Shown: positions 40,659-58,954 of the stretch, in pieces | Layout: every line of letters begins with the position of its first letter | Numbering within the stretch: position 1 is the stretch's first letter | Assembly (NCBI GenBank): GCA_000149265.1 | Contig: CH003334.1 | Location: 219,719-283,718, forward strand | Reading direction: 5' to 3' | DNA length: 64,000 nt | DNA from: Ciona savignyi | Lineage: Eukaryota; Chordata; Ascidiacea; Phlebobranchia; Cionidae | The notes under the pieces: model-generated | The model's input: the letters and a program-made list of their open reading frames with translations, nothing else | The model's database searches: none | What the model was told of the DNA's origin: nothing | Made by a program: the position numbers and the translations under genes

Positions 40659-40918
40659 GTTAAGTGCGACGCCTTTCAATCGAAAGGTAGCAGGTGCGAA
40701 ACTGGTCGCTAGCTAGTCGGTTGTCTCATTGGGCAAGGCACTTTACGGACATTGCTTGAACCCAGCGGATTAATGGGTTCTACCAAATTGAAGGAACGTG
40801 TCTATCATATACAACACACTGCAATAGCTCCGGTAACCCGACGATGGGCGCGAGGTGATCTGACGATTGCCCGTGTGATAACCCCCTTGGTTTTCCCATT
40901 CACGGGGATAAAGATGAA
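40640..40918 (+). repeat. tRNA-derived SINE, full length
   Basis: Young copy with an intact head (ggccggttggtctagcgg), 'agctagtcggttgtctcatt', the central 'gcaatagctccggtaacc' and a tail starting 'cacggggataaagatg'. The first 20 bases of its duplicate survive at 56186-56206. Confidence 0.93.
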
Positions 40919-41029
40919 TATAGGCTACTATACTACTACTAAAATAATCTATAGTAAGTGTTGCACTTGAAAATTGGAATTTCCATTTTTTGATTTTCCT
41001 CTGTGGTCCACACTTTTACTTTTATTGTA

Positions 41030-42033
41030 GGCTATATAATAATGGGTCCCTTTTGGAAAAAGAAGGCATCAAATGAGATTAAAACATAACAAACTGTTAC
41101 ATAACATGATCTAAATATGTACAACCAACATCAAGTTTTATATGAAATTGCCTCCTTATAAACTGACTTCACCAAAAGGCAGACTGTTACTAAAGATCGT
41201 GCCACGAAGTTTTAGAGTCTTTAAACTGAAGATTGGATATGTAGCCTAAACTGAAAGCTCTAAAAACAAACTTATTTAAAGTGTTTATAGTTGTTTATAG
41301 GTAGAAATGCGACACACGAATGCCCAAGATCTTTGACTGGACTTTCCCATATAATAATGAATATGACAGGTTCCTACCATAAGAATTTAAACCAATTGGC
41401 CATTAAACTGCGTTTTTGGATATTATATTTATTAAATCATCAACATACGATATTGACAGAAATATCACGAACAATTAGCCATAGATTGGGATCTGTAATA
41501 TTAATGAGATTTTCCACCAATCGTTTTTGGTGAATCAATATTTTAAAAAAGTTAACAAATCATTTGCTAAATAATATGCGTCATCGAATAAAGTTTTAAC
41601 CGTTGTGTGGCTGAACGGTTAGCCCAGGAAGGTTTGGTGAGAGAAAAATGCATCAATAGAACATGCCGGTTCGTTTAAAGATTAATGACATATCACCCAT
41701 TTTGTAAGCCTGATTGTAAAAGCAGCTAAAACCAATGGGTGGGAGCAATAAAACTAAATAAATAATATATTATTATACCTTATTTAAACCATAGAAGTTT
41801 ACAGAAAGCTGTTTCAATCTAGTGGACACTAATGAGGCTTGTTAAAATAAAGCAGTAGTAAAATTATTAAGCAATTTTACTATGTACAACAAATCTATGA
41901 TACAGAGGGATACACAACAAGAGATCGAACAATTGTAAAGATGATGTAAGATTGGTGAAAAAATATATAATATTTATGTGTTTCTCAATTGGTATAATTT
42001 ACACTGATTAATTTAGTTTGGTTATTGCTGCGT
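41030..42033. repeat. duplicated block preceding a terminal intelectin exon
   Basis: Matches 50640-51664 with scattered substitutions and small indels. Shared landmarks are 'aacataacaaactgttacat', 'aggtttggtgagagaaaaatgc' and 'gtggacactaatgaggcttg'. No gene is seen in it. Confidence 0.85.
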
Positions 42034-47822
<5,789 letters not shown>

Positions 47823-49120
47823 TTGTCAACGCATCTACAGTTTGCCAACGAATGATAGCAGAAGATAAAAAACAATCCATATGAATCGCTATGTTACACC
47901 ATGTTACTACATAACAAGGAAAGACTTTCTCCGCCACCCACAATGATCTTATGCTTTCACCACCACGCGTCTCTGTCGGTGGAACAACAACTCTTGATTT
48001 TCATTACGTCACTTTTATCTAAAAATTGTTATCCAGATTATTAAAGATTCAATTGGATATTTAACTGTTTTTGGCCAATACTAAAATACCTAAATATAAA
48101 AACTACGAAAATCCCTAAACTCACCTTAACATTAATCAGTTCAAAACCACTTGAATGCCCAAATTATTACAAATTACTGCCATCCCATAATGATAATGTG
48201 TTGGATTTTTAATTTTTGCAATATTCTTTGTTTTTCCGTTGTTTTATATTTCTTGTTTTTTGTATTAATCTTTATGTTCTCGGGAATGAAACACTTAGCG
48301 GGGTAATACGCACCATTTAATGTTTCTTTAATTTCTATTTCCACCTTTATGGCATCTTTTGACGTAACAATAGATAACACGCCTGCTCCTCGTGTTTGTT
48401 GTCATCTTTTCTATTGATTCTATTGAAGTAAAGAGATAATATATCACCAGGCCGGAACCAATATTCGTAGGTGGGAAAACTCAGGTGGCGTTAAAACACG
48501 GGATACGTCATGCTACTGTTTAAGTCACAAAACCAGTTAGCACAGTCTACCTACAGAAGCTACCACATAACGCTTGATTCTTCTGGTTTGGGGCTTGTTC
48601 ATATAAACACATGACGTCAAAAAATGTTTGAAATAAACATTTAAAGAATGTTTGGCGTAAACGATTCATATACAACGTTTTATAACAAAATGTCTTTGTA
48701 AGAAGATCACAACAAGTTACCCAGTCAAGAAACAGACAGCATTAAACCTGGAATACGGGCATAGGGACATATCTAATACAATATCAACTGGTGAAATATC
48801 ATTACACAATATGCTTGGATTAGTATAGAGATATATAATTAATTCAACAATTATCAGATTATTAATCTAATCGTTTTTGAAGGTGCGAAACAATATGTAC
48901 AAGTTTAAATAAAATTAACATTACCAAATCCGTCGCTAAATTATATGCGTCATCGAATAAAGTTTTAACCGTTGTGTGGTTGAACGGTCAGCACGATTAT
49001 CCATATCTAAACTGCCGTATTCTAATACATTTTATTGACATAATCTGTTTTCGTAAGGTTGAGTTCATATAGAGCCTAAAACATGGGTCGCCACGTCGTG
49101 AAAATGAACACAGTACAAGA
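47823..49120. repeat. duplicated upstream block of copy 2
   Basis: 47880-48780 is the close copy of 37680-38570, and 48780-49120 matches 38575-38900. A repeat of the family also seen at 31430 follows, inverted, at 49125-49265. No coding sequence is seen. Confidence 0.78.
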
Positions 49121-49449
49121 CTAGAGAGTGTCAACCACGTGTTAAACCACCACTATTTGTAAAACCAATGTTGCATGCCATATATTCATGCTACAGGGTC
49201 CCTAACCACATTTTGTATTTTATACACTGTGTATGTAGTTTTTGTTTCTGCAAGCATAAACTCATGGGTCCCATAGTTATCAAACCAAACTTCTTCTCCA
49301 TGTGTAGGTAAAAAAGAACAATCGTGATAGATTTACAAAGATTTCATCACAAATGTTTTAAATTAAAGCTTTTTAAGTGCTGTATTGAAATGAAGCTAAA
49401 TTCCTTAAACATTTCGATTTAGTTTTTCATGGCTTCAGGGAATTCCCCT

Positions 49450-50650
49450 TGAGCTTGGTAAATAATCAATTCTTAAAGTTTTAATCCGATTTGACAAATC
49501 CTTGTTGGAGCTGTCAGTGCAATGTGGCATGCTTGTCACAATTATGAGTCAGGAACATAACTTCGTTTTTAAGGAAGTTACCCTAAGTAAATGTTTTCTT
49601 TCTTTTAAGTAACACAGGGTGGCTAACGATCTAGCAATCCACAAAATCTGATCAAAATTAGAGCAGCCGGTTGTCTAACAAATAACAAAGCTTTATTACA
49701 AATTTATTATTCCTTCTGGTAGATGTCGGGGCGTCATGCCATGCCTGTCATAATCATGATTTGAGAACAAAATCTTATTTTTTAGGGTATTTTCCTAGAT
49801 ATTTTTTATTTTTTCTAATTGTTATTAAATCAGTAGGTAATGCACTTACATTCCACCAAATCTGAATCAGATTGGAGCAGCCGTTCAAGCGCTATGCCAC
49901 AAAAAACTATTTTTTTTATAAAAAAATACCGTTTTGGTTATTAACGTCTCCGGGGAATTCCCTTAGATTTATCACCCAAAATTTTGGTTTCTGCATATCT
50001 AGACCATGTTGTCTAACAAATGTTAAATTTTTATTTCGATTTCAATATTCCTTTTGGTAGATGTCGGTGCGACATGGTATGCCTGTCACAATCATGATTT
50101 GAGAACAAAATCTTATTTTTTAGGGTATTTCCGAGGTAAACTTTTTATTTCTTCTAATTGTTAAATCAGTGCCTAATGCACTTACATTCCACCAAATCTT
50201 ATTCAAATTGGAGCAGCCGTTTAAGCGCTATGCCACAAAAACCTAAATTTTTAATAAAAAATACCGTTTTGGTTTTTAATCTCCCAGGGGAATTCCCCTT
50301 GATTTATCACCCAACATTTTGATTTCTGCATATCTAGACCATCTTGTCTAACAAATGGCCAAGTTTCATTACGATTCCATTATTCCTTCTGGTAGATGTC
50401 GGGGCGATATGCCATGCCTGTCACAATCATGATTTGAGAACAAAATCTTATTTTTTAGGGTATTTCCCTAGGTAATTTTTTTTATTTCTTCCAAGTTAAA
50501 TCAGTGCCTATTGCACTTACATTTCGCATAATCTGATTAAAATTGGAGCAGCCGTTCAAGCGCTATGCCCAAAAAAACTAATTTTTTCGAAAAAATACCG
50601 TTTTGGTTTTTAACGTTCCAGAGGAACTCCCTTAAATTTATCACCCAAAA
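49450..50650. repeat. tandem repeat with a unit of about 335 bp
   Basis: The marker 'ggtagatgtcgg' recurs at 49718, 50056 and 50391 (spacing 338 and 335). Units share 'gcagccgttcaagcgctatgcc', 'aaaataccgttttggt' and 'tcatgatttgagaacaaaat'. About three and a half units. Found only in the third intelectin unit. Not coding. Confidence 0.88.
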
Positions 50651-51664
50651 TTGATAAGCAAACGCTTTCATAACTTAGAGAAATCAAATGAGATTAAAAC
50701 ATAACAAACTGTTACATAACATGATCTAAATATATACAACCAACATCAAGTTCTATGAAATTGCCTCCTTATCTCTCCAATGTAAACTGACTTCACCAAA
50801 AGGCAGACTGTCACTTAAGATCGTACCACAAGAAGTTTTAGATTCTTTAAACTAAAGATTGGATATTTAACCTTAATTAAAAAAACAAACTTATTTAAGG
50901 TGATTATAGTTATTAGGTAGAAATGCGACACACGCGGGATTTTTGACTGGGCTTTACCAAATAATAATGAATTAATATGACAGGTTCCTACCATAAGAAT
51001 TTAAAACACTTCACCAGTAAATCGCGTTTATGGATTCTATATTTATAAACTATTTATTAAATCATCAACATACGGTATCGACAGGGATAATATCATGAAA
51101 AATTAGCTATGGATTGAGTTTTGTATTATTAGTGAGATTTTCCACCAATCGTTTTTGGTGAATCAGTATTCAAAAAAAGTTAGCAAATCACTTGATAAAT
51201 AATATGCGTCGTCGAATAAAGTTTTAACCGTTGTGTGGCTGAACGGTTAGCCCAGGAAGGTTTGGTGAGAGAAAAATGCACCAATAGAAAAACATGCCGG
51301 TTCGTTTAAACATTAATGCCTCATTCATTTAGTAAGGCTGATTGTAAAAGTAGCTAAAACCAATGGGCGGGAGCAATAAAACTAAATAAGTAATATATTA
51401 TTATAGGTTATTTAAACCATAGAAGTTTACAGAAAGCTGTTTCAATCCAGTGGACACTAATGAGGCTTGTTAAAATCAATAAGTAGTAAAATTATTAAGT
51501 AATTTTACTATGTACAATAAATCTTTGATAAAGAGGAATACACAACAAGAGATATGATCGAACAATTGTAAAGATGATGTAAGATTGGTGAAAAAATATA
51601 ATATTTATATCTTTCTCAATTGGTATAATTTACACTGATTAATTTGGTTTGGTTATTGCCTTGT

Positions 51665-54600
51665 TTAACGATAGAAAATCACCATCGTGGATTCGATGTC
51701 ATTTGTAGAATGAGAATAATCTTTGCTGTGGTGGAAGTCAGGATTGTTGGATTTTCCATCCCAATCTATAATAGAATTTCTAATTCAATTTCAAACACAG
51801 TATGTTGCACAAAAAGCAGATAATGTTAAGCACCACTTGTTAATAAGTTCCTTTACTTATTAGAACCTTGCGGTACCTAATAGATAACACGATACGATTC
51901 TGATATTAACTCAATGTATTACAGTACGTCTAACGGGGCACTCTCGCGCGTTAACACCAAACGTCATAGTAAAAAGAATGACCTTTAAAAGAAAAACACG
52001 ACATCACGTGTTTTACAACTACTTAAATCAAGCGGTTTCCAACATCCTCCTTTCTGAGGCAAAAAACACAATTGTTTGAAACAACATAGTTACACAAAAC
52101 TTAATCATGGTACGCTATGGTTAATGTCATGTACATTTAAGTTTGACACTCATATACTGCACATTATAATTTTGGACTAAACATAATCTTTTAACCATGC
52201 CGGTTGTCTATATAACCATGAGCATTAGGTACTGTTGATGGGTTACTGTGCATGTCAGGGTTTACATTATAATGTAAATAATCATCGAAACAAAAATCAG
52301 ATGCTTTATCCAATCGAATGTGAACACGGTTACGCTTGTAAATAACATTTTGATCAGATCTAACAAGGTAAGTGGATTTTGAAAATAAATTTTCCGTCCA
52401 ACATGCAATGTGCTCAAAGGTTTCGCCTTTTTGTCATAAGAGCGCTTTGTTGTCTGCTGTTGCTTCTGTCTTTTATGAAAGTCAAAGTTCTTAAAGGGTC
52501 TTGTGATGGTAGGTATGATAGATCGTGTTGACCTGCCAAACATAATCTCCGCAGAACTGGAATTTGTTCTGGGTGTGTTTCTCATCTCCAGCAAAGCAAA
52601 ATATTGATCAGAGTGATCACTTCTTGTCCTTTTTTGCATGCTTTTAATATTCTTAACAGCTGATTCAGCTGTTTCATTTTCTCTTTGGTGACCAGGAGAA
52701 GAGGTTATATGTGTAATTCCCCATTTCAGCATAAAGTTCTTGAATTCCTCTGACATAAATTGTGTTCCACAGTCAGAAGATAGGCATTTTGGAATTCCAT
52801 AACGAACAAAATGTATTTTTAAACAAATAATGACTTGTTTCGCAGTAGTACATGTCATCACATCTACTTCAATAAAATTAGATAAATAATCCACAGTTAT
52901 TAAGTATCTTTTACCATCCAGTTCACACAAATCAACACCAACTTTTTCCCAAGGTGTAATTCCTTCATTATGTTGAATTAATGGTTCTTTCTGGTTCCTC
53001 GGTTTCAATTCCTGACATGTGGGACAACTGTCAGCAATTTGTTGAATTTCCTTTGACATTCCCAGCCAAAATACTGTATTTCGAGCTCTGCGCATCATAC
53101 TATCATATCCAAGATGTGCAGTATGTAGCTTTACCTTGATCTCTTTTCTCATTTTCTGTGGTATCCAAATTCTTTCCCCTTTCAAAATTATATCATTTTG
53201 ACAACTCAGTGTGTCTCTTATCGGGAAATAAGGCTTTACTTTAGTAGGCAAGTCAGTTTGATATTCAGGCCAGCCTTCTTTGATGACTTTCAGTAAACTT
53301 TGTGCTTCGTCATCACTTTCCATAGCCTGTTTCACAGAAATCAGTTGTTTATCAGGAATATCGTCGAGACTGTTAACATTCATGTCCCTAGAAAAATAAG
53401 GATCTTCCTGACTTTGGCCTTTTAGAAACGCACGGCTCAGCGTATCCGCAATTGTCAGTTCCTTTCCTGGAATGTATATGAACTTTATGTCATATCTATG
53501 TAGAAGCATAATCAACGCCTGCAGTCTCCTTGGCGCTTGACACAAAGGTTTCTTAAAAATTGCTTCTAATGGCTTATGATCATTGTGTATGACAACTTTC
53601 CGCCCATACGTGTACTGATCAAATCGTTCAAGTCCAAATACGACAGCCAGACTTTCCTTTTCAATCTGCGCCCAATTGCGTTCTGCGGGTGACAATGCTT
53701 TTGAAGCATATTCAATCGGTCGTTCATCCTGCAGTAGAACAGCTCCCAATCCATCTTTGCTACTGTCAACTTGCAACACCAGCTCTTTATTTGGGTCATA
53801 GTAAGCAAGAATGGGTGCTTTACTCATTTTTCTCTTGACTGCTTGCAACGACTCTTCACATTCAGAATTCCAATTCCACTCGGTTCCTTTTCGGGTTAAT
53901 TTTCTAACAGCTTCCAGATCATCAGCCAGGTTTGGTAGAAATCTTGACAAATATTGTACCATACCACATATTCTCTTGACTCCGGTGACATCTTCTCGAG
54001 CGGGCATCTTCATAATGGCTTCCACTTTTGCTGGATCAGGTTCTATTCCGCGAGCTGTTATTTTATGTCCCATGAAGGTAAGTTCAGTTTTCTTCACGAC
54101 TGCTTTCTCATCATTTAACAGAGTGTTCTTGTCTATTTGATTCTTTCCTAACTGAGCTTCGAAGTCGAACAGAATTATGTAACTTTGAAGATACCGATAG
54201 AATGCTGCGTGATAAAGTAGTATTTACTGTGACTGGAAAATTGCAAGAAATCTTGCTCAGAGAAAATGATCTGACATTGAGTAAAACCATTCTCATTTCC
54301 AATGGTTCACACAGTTCAATGTTCCAAAATCTAAAGGACTCAACAACAATATTCTGTTTCGGATTACAATGTTCTGCAATTTTGTCCATCAGATTTCCAG
54401 GGTCATCTTTGTTTTCATTTTCTCTATATACAAAATGCCTTGAAACTTCAATGATCTGAGGACCAGCACAATGCAGAATAATTGCCAACAAAATAAATTT
54501 CCATTTGTTGCCTCCACCTCTTGAAAGTTTCAGCCAAATTGCTGTCATTCAAGTCTAGTGCAGGTGGACTTCGAAGATTCGATTCGCCCATCGTAAATCA

Positions 54601-55366
54601 CAAGTTATATATCTAGTCTTTCAGGTCTAGGTTATAACTTTTCTTTTCAGATCGTGTAATCCGCACAATTGTCGCTAGGCTACCGTCTTTAGGTTTCCAG
54701 CTTCACTGCCACCATGTTAATACGTTCCTTTACTTATTAGAACCTTGCGGTACCTAATAGATAACACGATACGATTCTGATATTAACTCAATGTATTACA
54801 GTACGTCTAACGGGGCACTCTCGCGCGTTAACACCAAACGTCATAGTAAAAAGAATGACCTTTAAAAGAAGAACACGACATCACGTGTTTTACAACTACT
54901 TAAATCAAGCGGTTTCCAACACCACTATTTGTATAACACACTGTACTTGCGTATGTTAAATAAAACGTTCGGGTCCCGTAGTTATTACTAATTAAAATTG
55001 CTATATTCTATATATGACAAGGGTCAATATAGTTATTTTACAAACTGAAAATAATGGGTCCCCTATTTAACTAATCTAAACTTAATATCCATGTTCCGTG
55101 AAAGAAAAGTGTTCCTGTGGATTACAGCAAGTATTTCGCAGTTTGGCTTTTGAGAGATTTATTGAAATAAGACAACAGGTGGGGATTGGGTATCTAACAT
55201 GCGATATCTAATTTTCTTGAGATCACCAAAGATACAAATAAGCAACGAATAAAACAACAGTTAAGCGGCAAACTACATACCAGCATATTCATTGCAATCA
55301 CCCGTCACTGAATAACCATTCTTCACTCCACCAACACAAACAAATTGTCCATCGCAATTTAGAACT
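51665..55366 (-). CDS. third intelectin unit: terminal exons 15 and 16 split by a gypsy insertion
   Basis: Exon 16-like 51665-51765 (ending MMIFYR and TAA) and exon 15-like 55281-55366 (LTCDGQFVCVGGVKNG) keep correct lengths and phases. The intron between them carries the LTR element 51838-54921. Exons 1-14 are not found before 64000. They may lie to the right beyond the hAT stack, or the unit may be another orphan pair. The intron insertion need not abolish splicing, but expression is unknown. Confidence 0.7.
52262..54097 (-). CDS. gypsy pol fragment: RT thumb, RNase H, integrase (611 aa)
   Basis: Begins within the RT thumb/connection (ELTFMGHKIT, then CGMVQYLSRFLPNLADD), so the polymerase palm with its catalytic YxDD is missing. 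The RNase H domain follows (LQVDSSKDGLGAVLLQ, KESLAVVFGLERF, NDHKPLEAIF), then integrase with an HHCC zinc finger (CPTCQE) and a D,D-35-E core (GVDLCELDG, SSDCGTQF, TAESAVKN). The frame upstream of the first Met stays open to the deletion junction near 54150. The protein ends in a non-homologous hydrophobic tail near the 3' LTR. Confidence 0.9.
   Translation of the reverse strand: MKKTELTFMGHKITARGIEPDPAKVEAIMKMPAREDVTGVKRICGMVQYLSRFLPNLADDLEAVRKLTRKGTEWNWNSECEESLQAVKRKMSKAPILAYYDPNKELVLQVDSSKDGLGAVLLQDERPIEYASKALSPAERNWAQIEKESLAVVFGLERFDQYTYGRKVVIHNDHKPLEAIFKKPLCQAPRRLQALIMLLHRYDIKFIYIPGKELTIADTLSRAFLKGQSQEDPYFSRDMNVNSLDDIPDKQLISVKQAMESDDEAQSLLKVIKEGWPEYQTDLPTKVKPYFPIRDTLSCQNDIILKGERIWIPQKMRKEIKVKLHTAHLGYDSMMRRARNTVFWLGMSKEIQQIADSCPTCQELKPRNQKEPLIQHNEGITPWEKVGVDLCELDGKRYLITVDYLSNFIEVDVMTCTTAKQVIICLKIHFVRYGIPKCLSSDCGTQFMSEEFKNFMLKWGITHITSSPGHQRENETAESAVKNIKSMQKRTRSDHSDQYFALLEMRNTPRTNSSSAEIMFGRSTRSIIPTITRPFKNFDFHKRQKQQQTTKRSYDKKAKPLSTLHVGRKIYFQNPLTLLDLIKMLFTSVTVFTFDWIKHLIFVSMIIYIIM
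54111..54548 (-). pseudogene. gypsy gag fragment (145 aa)
   Basis: The middle part (LAIILHCAGPQIIEV, then NLMDKIAEHCNPKQN) matches the retrotransposon Gag core pattern 'LLHxAGxxxxEI...NPxxN'. After FRFWNIELCE the sequence becomes unrelated, which marks the edge of a deletion that removed the rest of gag, protease and most of RT. Confidence 0.7.
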
Positions 55367-56206
55367 CTGAAAAGTAGGATTTCATCCTTTTTTAATAATG
55401 CTGTTGTTATAACATCACAATGAGTTGTTAGAACAAATAGCTGCTGACCCCTGTGCAGATTTGCATCAGTCTGTCACAACATACTCATTCAAGTAGTTGT
55501 AAGCAAACAATCTAAGTATCCAATATAACAGTGAATTTCTACCTGGCAAAAAAAATGTGTCGCCGATTGGCTACAAAAAAGATTTGCAAATCGGCAAAAG
55601 AGTTTTGCCGATTTGAAAATATTTTTGTCGATTTGAAAATATTTTGGTCGATTTAAAAATATTTTTGTCGATTTGAAAACATTTAGTTGATTATGAAATA
55701 ATTTTTTAGACTGAAATAAAATTTTTAGGATTGCCCTTATGGGCCACCGTATATGATGTTTGGATTTGTTTTTTTAAATGACATCCACTGTTTGACCCTG
55801 ATGCTAGACCTGGCAATTCCAATATTTCAAGGTTGTTTGTTACGTTACAAAAACTTGCCTAATTTATTTTACTGCCTCGTGATTGTATTTTCCACCTAAG
55901 TACTGTACGGTTAACAAAAAATATTTTTAGTGAAAGTGATTGGTTTAATTAACTGATTCGACATACCTGAAGCGATAATCATTTGGTAAGCAGCGCCTTT
56001 GTCACTTTTACTGATCATTAATATTTCTGGTGGTATTGTTGATTGTATTTATTTCGTTTATTGAAAACCGCTTAAACACCAGAACAAAAGTGTTGTGTGC
56101 GTTTAAACTTGACAATCGCGTTGGGATCTTCAAGCACATTCCTGTGTAGCAATATTGGCCGATGGTAGCCTCGCTTACACAAAATGTCCGGCCGGTTGGT
56201 CTAGCG
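54922..56206. repeat. segmental duplication block (pair of 39402-40658)
   Basis: Aligns almost base for base with the earlier block, including the intelectin exon at 55281-55366 and the minisatellite at 55555-55690. The SINE head at its right end (56186-56206, gtccggccggttggtctagcg) is cut by the hAT element. Confidence 0.9.
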
Positions 56207-56726
56207 CAGGGGTCTCAAACTCAAGGCAAGAAAGGGGCCAATATGTGATAAATAGGCGATCCAGGGGCCACACAAAAATTCGGGTCCTCTTTAGAAGAGT
56301 AAAATTTAAAAAAAATAAATCATATTAATCATAACTTTTATTACAATTCCCTTTTTTAAGTTTATTTCAATTTTAAGTTGATAGGCAATTTATAATGAAA
56401 GTCTTTATGAGGTTTCTTTGAACTTTGAGAGTCAAGGGCTCCACACACATACTAGCGTTTCGCGTCAAAAACCTCGCGTCTGCCGTAAAACTCCTTGCGT
56501 TGGGTCATACACACACTCGCGCCAGACAAACGCAAGTCGAGAGAAGTGGCTCAATAGCGTCAAACGTCAGAGTTAAAAATGTTTTAACTTTAGCGCAAGA
56601 CGCAATAGGCAGAAAAATGAAGGAGATACTGTTTTAAGTTGATTATTTTAATAAAAATCAAATTAGACCAGAGAATACGTAAATAAGGATTATTTAAGTA
56701 CAGCATTATAACAAATATTTGTTTAG

Positions 56727-57886
56727 TTGGATTTAAATATCGATATGACACAGATCCAAAAAGTGTCAAAAACAGATTTTAATGTGTTACTTAACTTGGT
56801 ACAAGCAAGTCCACATCTGTATGATTTAAAAAATCAGTATTATAAGGATAAGATAAGAAAAAAAATACCTGGACTAACATTAGTGGCCAAAGGGAGAACC
56901 AGGTACGGTATACCGGTAGTTTATTTTTTAATGTGTTTTTATAAATGTGTGAATTAAAACACAATGTTTTGTTGAATTTGCTGTTTAGCAATTATTAGCA
57001 GAGGCATGTATGATGATATGGAGAAGTTTAAGGGATAGATTTTCAAGAAAGAAAAAAAAGCGGAAAGTGTGAAAGTGAGCGGATCCGGTGCGGCGACATG
57101 TTCAACATGGGGACATGATGAAAATATGCAATTTTTGCAAGTTCACCTCCGTCACTGATTGTAAGTTCCGGTAACGGTTTGTATTGTTTATAAAATGTAG
57201 CATGTTTCCATTAAATAATACAGTTAGCACACATTGCTTGAACCAAGTACAGGTACCAGTAATTTAATAGGATTAACAAGTATACTGGTGAAGTAATAAC
57301 TAACAGGCACACAACACAGGGATAGTTCTGGTAAACTAAACACCCCAACAGAATTATCCATGACGTCAACAACCTGCTGAATCGCTGCAGTCTGCACTAC
57401 AGCACAAAGAAAGAAAGCTGGATTTCAAAGTTGATTTGCAGGTGGTTATTTTCATTTTGTACATGACTTGTTTGTTTGTAAGCAACTTTTTTACCATTGT
57501 ACATCAGTTTATGCTGTTGCTCTTGCAATGTCTAATTAAAAATATTCAGATTTATGTGGACCATTACCGGTTAATTTTTTATTAATCGTTATTTGATTTT
57601 AGATATCCACAGCTCTAATAACCACTCACTTTATAACTAGGAAGACCTTATTCATATTCTGGAGAGAAATTCTGAATATATGCAAAGTGCAGCTCAGGCC
57701 AACATTGTGCAGGATGATATGTATGATAGTTTCGGAAAATTTACTGTTGCTAAACTATGTAGTCTAAATGGGAAAACAGCTGATGAAGCTATGACTGCAA
57801 TTGTGCAGATATTGTTAACTCTGACAAACTTTCACATTAAACATACCAGTCATTGTAAATGCAAATTTGTTATTTGGTATCAATGA
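56727..57886 (+). pseudogene. MADF/BESS-type DNA-binding protein gene of the element (broken)
   Basis: Exon 1 (56727 to about 56925) encodes the start of a MADF domain (LLNLVQASPHLYDLKNQYY). After an intron, about 56990-57160 encodes WRSLRDRFSRK, the MADF core, then after a frame change in a run of A the typical segment SGSGAATCSTWGHDENMQFL. A third piece near 57680-57820 (YDSFGKFTVAKLCSL) matches the C-terminal pattern of these proteins. In PIF/Harbinger elements such proteins help the transposase reach DNA. The A-run frameshift and imperfect splice phase suggest it is not functional. Confidence 0.62.
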
Positions 57887-58714
57887 ACTGTAAAGCATGC
57901 AGCTAGTTGTAAATAATATTTTTATTTATATTTCAGTGTTATTATATTTTTTTAGTTCATATATGCAACGTTTGACGTTTATCGGGGTAGGTTAACTGCA
58001 ACGTTCGACGTTAGTCGAGGGGGGTTTTGACCCTCGGTAAGCGCAGCTTGGCATTATGAATGGACGCTCTGTGCTGCACCGCGTGGATCGAATATATATA
58101 TGCTGACTCCGATATCCGACTTCCAAAGATCGAGTCCACGCTGGTTGAAAGTTAGTTAGTTTATTGTCAAACGTTGTCAATTGAAACTCACGAATAAATC
58201 AATGCACTTTACTGGGGAATCACTTCGCAGCGACCGAATCGCGTCGGAATAACTGCGCGATGCGTTTAATAGACAGTTCGTTCTCCTTTGCGGCTTGTCA
58301 ACTCGTTCTTTGTTTAATCCGGCAGAAGCGACTTTTGTCTTGTTCCTTCTGTCAACTATGCCACAAAGTCTCAATAACCTAGCTGGCGCTTAGCGCGCCA
58401 GGTGGAAGTCACCTCGGTCTCTTCTCAGCCCAACCACCAGTCCGTCCAAGCCTCGATTCAATCTCCCCTCCAGTCCAGTCAGGCCAAGAATTCGGACCAC
58501 GACCGTAACACTTCGTCGCACATGAACAGGCCTCAGGCGTCTCGTGACGAATACGTCATAATGATCTCCGGTCAACTTGCGTCATACTGTTCTCATTGTG
58601 ATTCTGCAGTTTCCGAGTGGATGACGTCAATCTGATCGCGGATGTTGATAATTAAGATGGTTTACATAGGCGATCGCCGCAATATACACTGCCTTTCCAA
58701 GCTAACTGTGATGG
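57887..58714. other. GC-richer block with LTR-like features
   Basis: Unlike its AT-rich surroundings. Contains a repeated 'tgcaacgttygacgtt', a TATA-like run (gaatatatatatgc at about 58088), aataaa at 58195 and a tggcgcttagcgcgcca palindrome at about 58384 where a primer site might sit. An open stretch 58402-58635 has no recognisable homology. Could be a retroelement LTR plus leader, or part of the host element. Unresolved. Confidence 0.35.
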
Positions 58715-58954
58715 TGTAGCGTACTGCACTGTGTTCTTTGTGCGGGCGACTTTGTAATGAACTCTCTGCGATAATACAACACACGAAAAGACGGTAACAA
58801 GAAAAAGGCATTATTCACGCTTCGCTGAACACGTCGCCACATAACCCCCCTCCAGAAGCGGACATAATGAGCATCAGCACTACTTTAAACCATGCGAGCA
58901 ACACAGTAAAATCAAATGAGGTTTAAACATAAAAACATCTGGCGAGCAACATAG

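Larger units (their letters stand above)
51838..54921 (-). mobile_element. Ty3/gypsy LTR retrotransposon, internally deleted (3084 bp)
   Basis: LTRs 51838-52044 and 54715-54921 (207 bp each, two differences, about 99 percent identical) begin TGTTAATA and end TTTCCAACA. Target duplication ccact lies at 51833-51837 and 54922-54926. The primer site on the minus strand, next to the 5' LTR, begins TGGTGGCAGTGAAGC. A purine tract (agaaaggagga) precedes the 3' LTR. It encodes a gag fragment and a pol lacking protease and most of RT, so it is a young but defective copy. Confidence 0.95.

Noticed and set aside
49450-50650. CRISPR-like or regulatory array
   Set aside because: Units are about 335 bp, near-identical throughout and without short repeat/spacer alternation, so an ordinary eukaryotic tandem repeat.
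58402-58635. 77-aa Ser/Gln-rich open frame as a possible gag
   Set aside because: No Gag pattern, no zinc knuckle, and the supposed LTR on its left has no partner on the right. Kept only as an unresolved LTR-like block.
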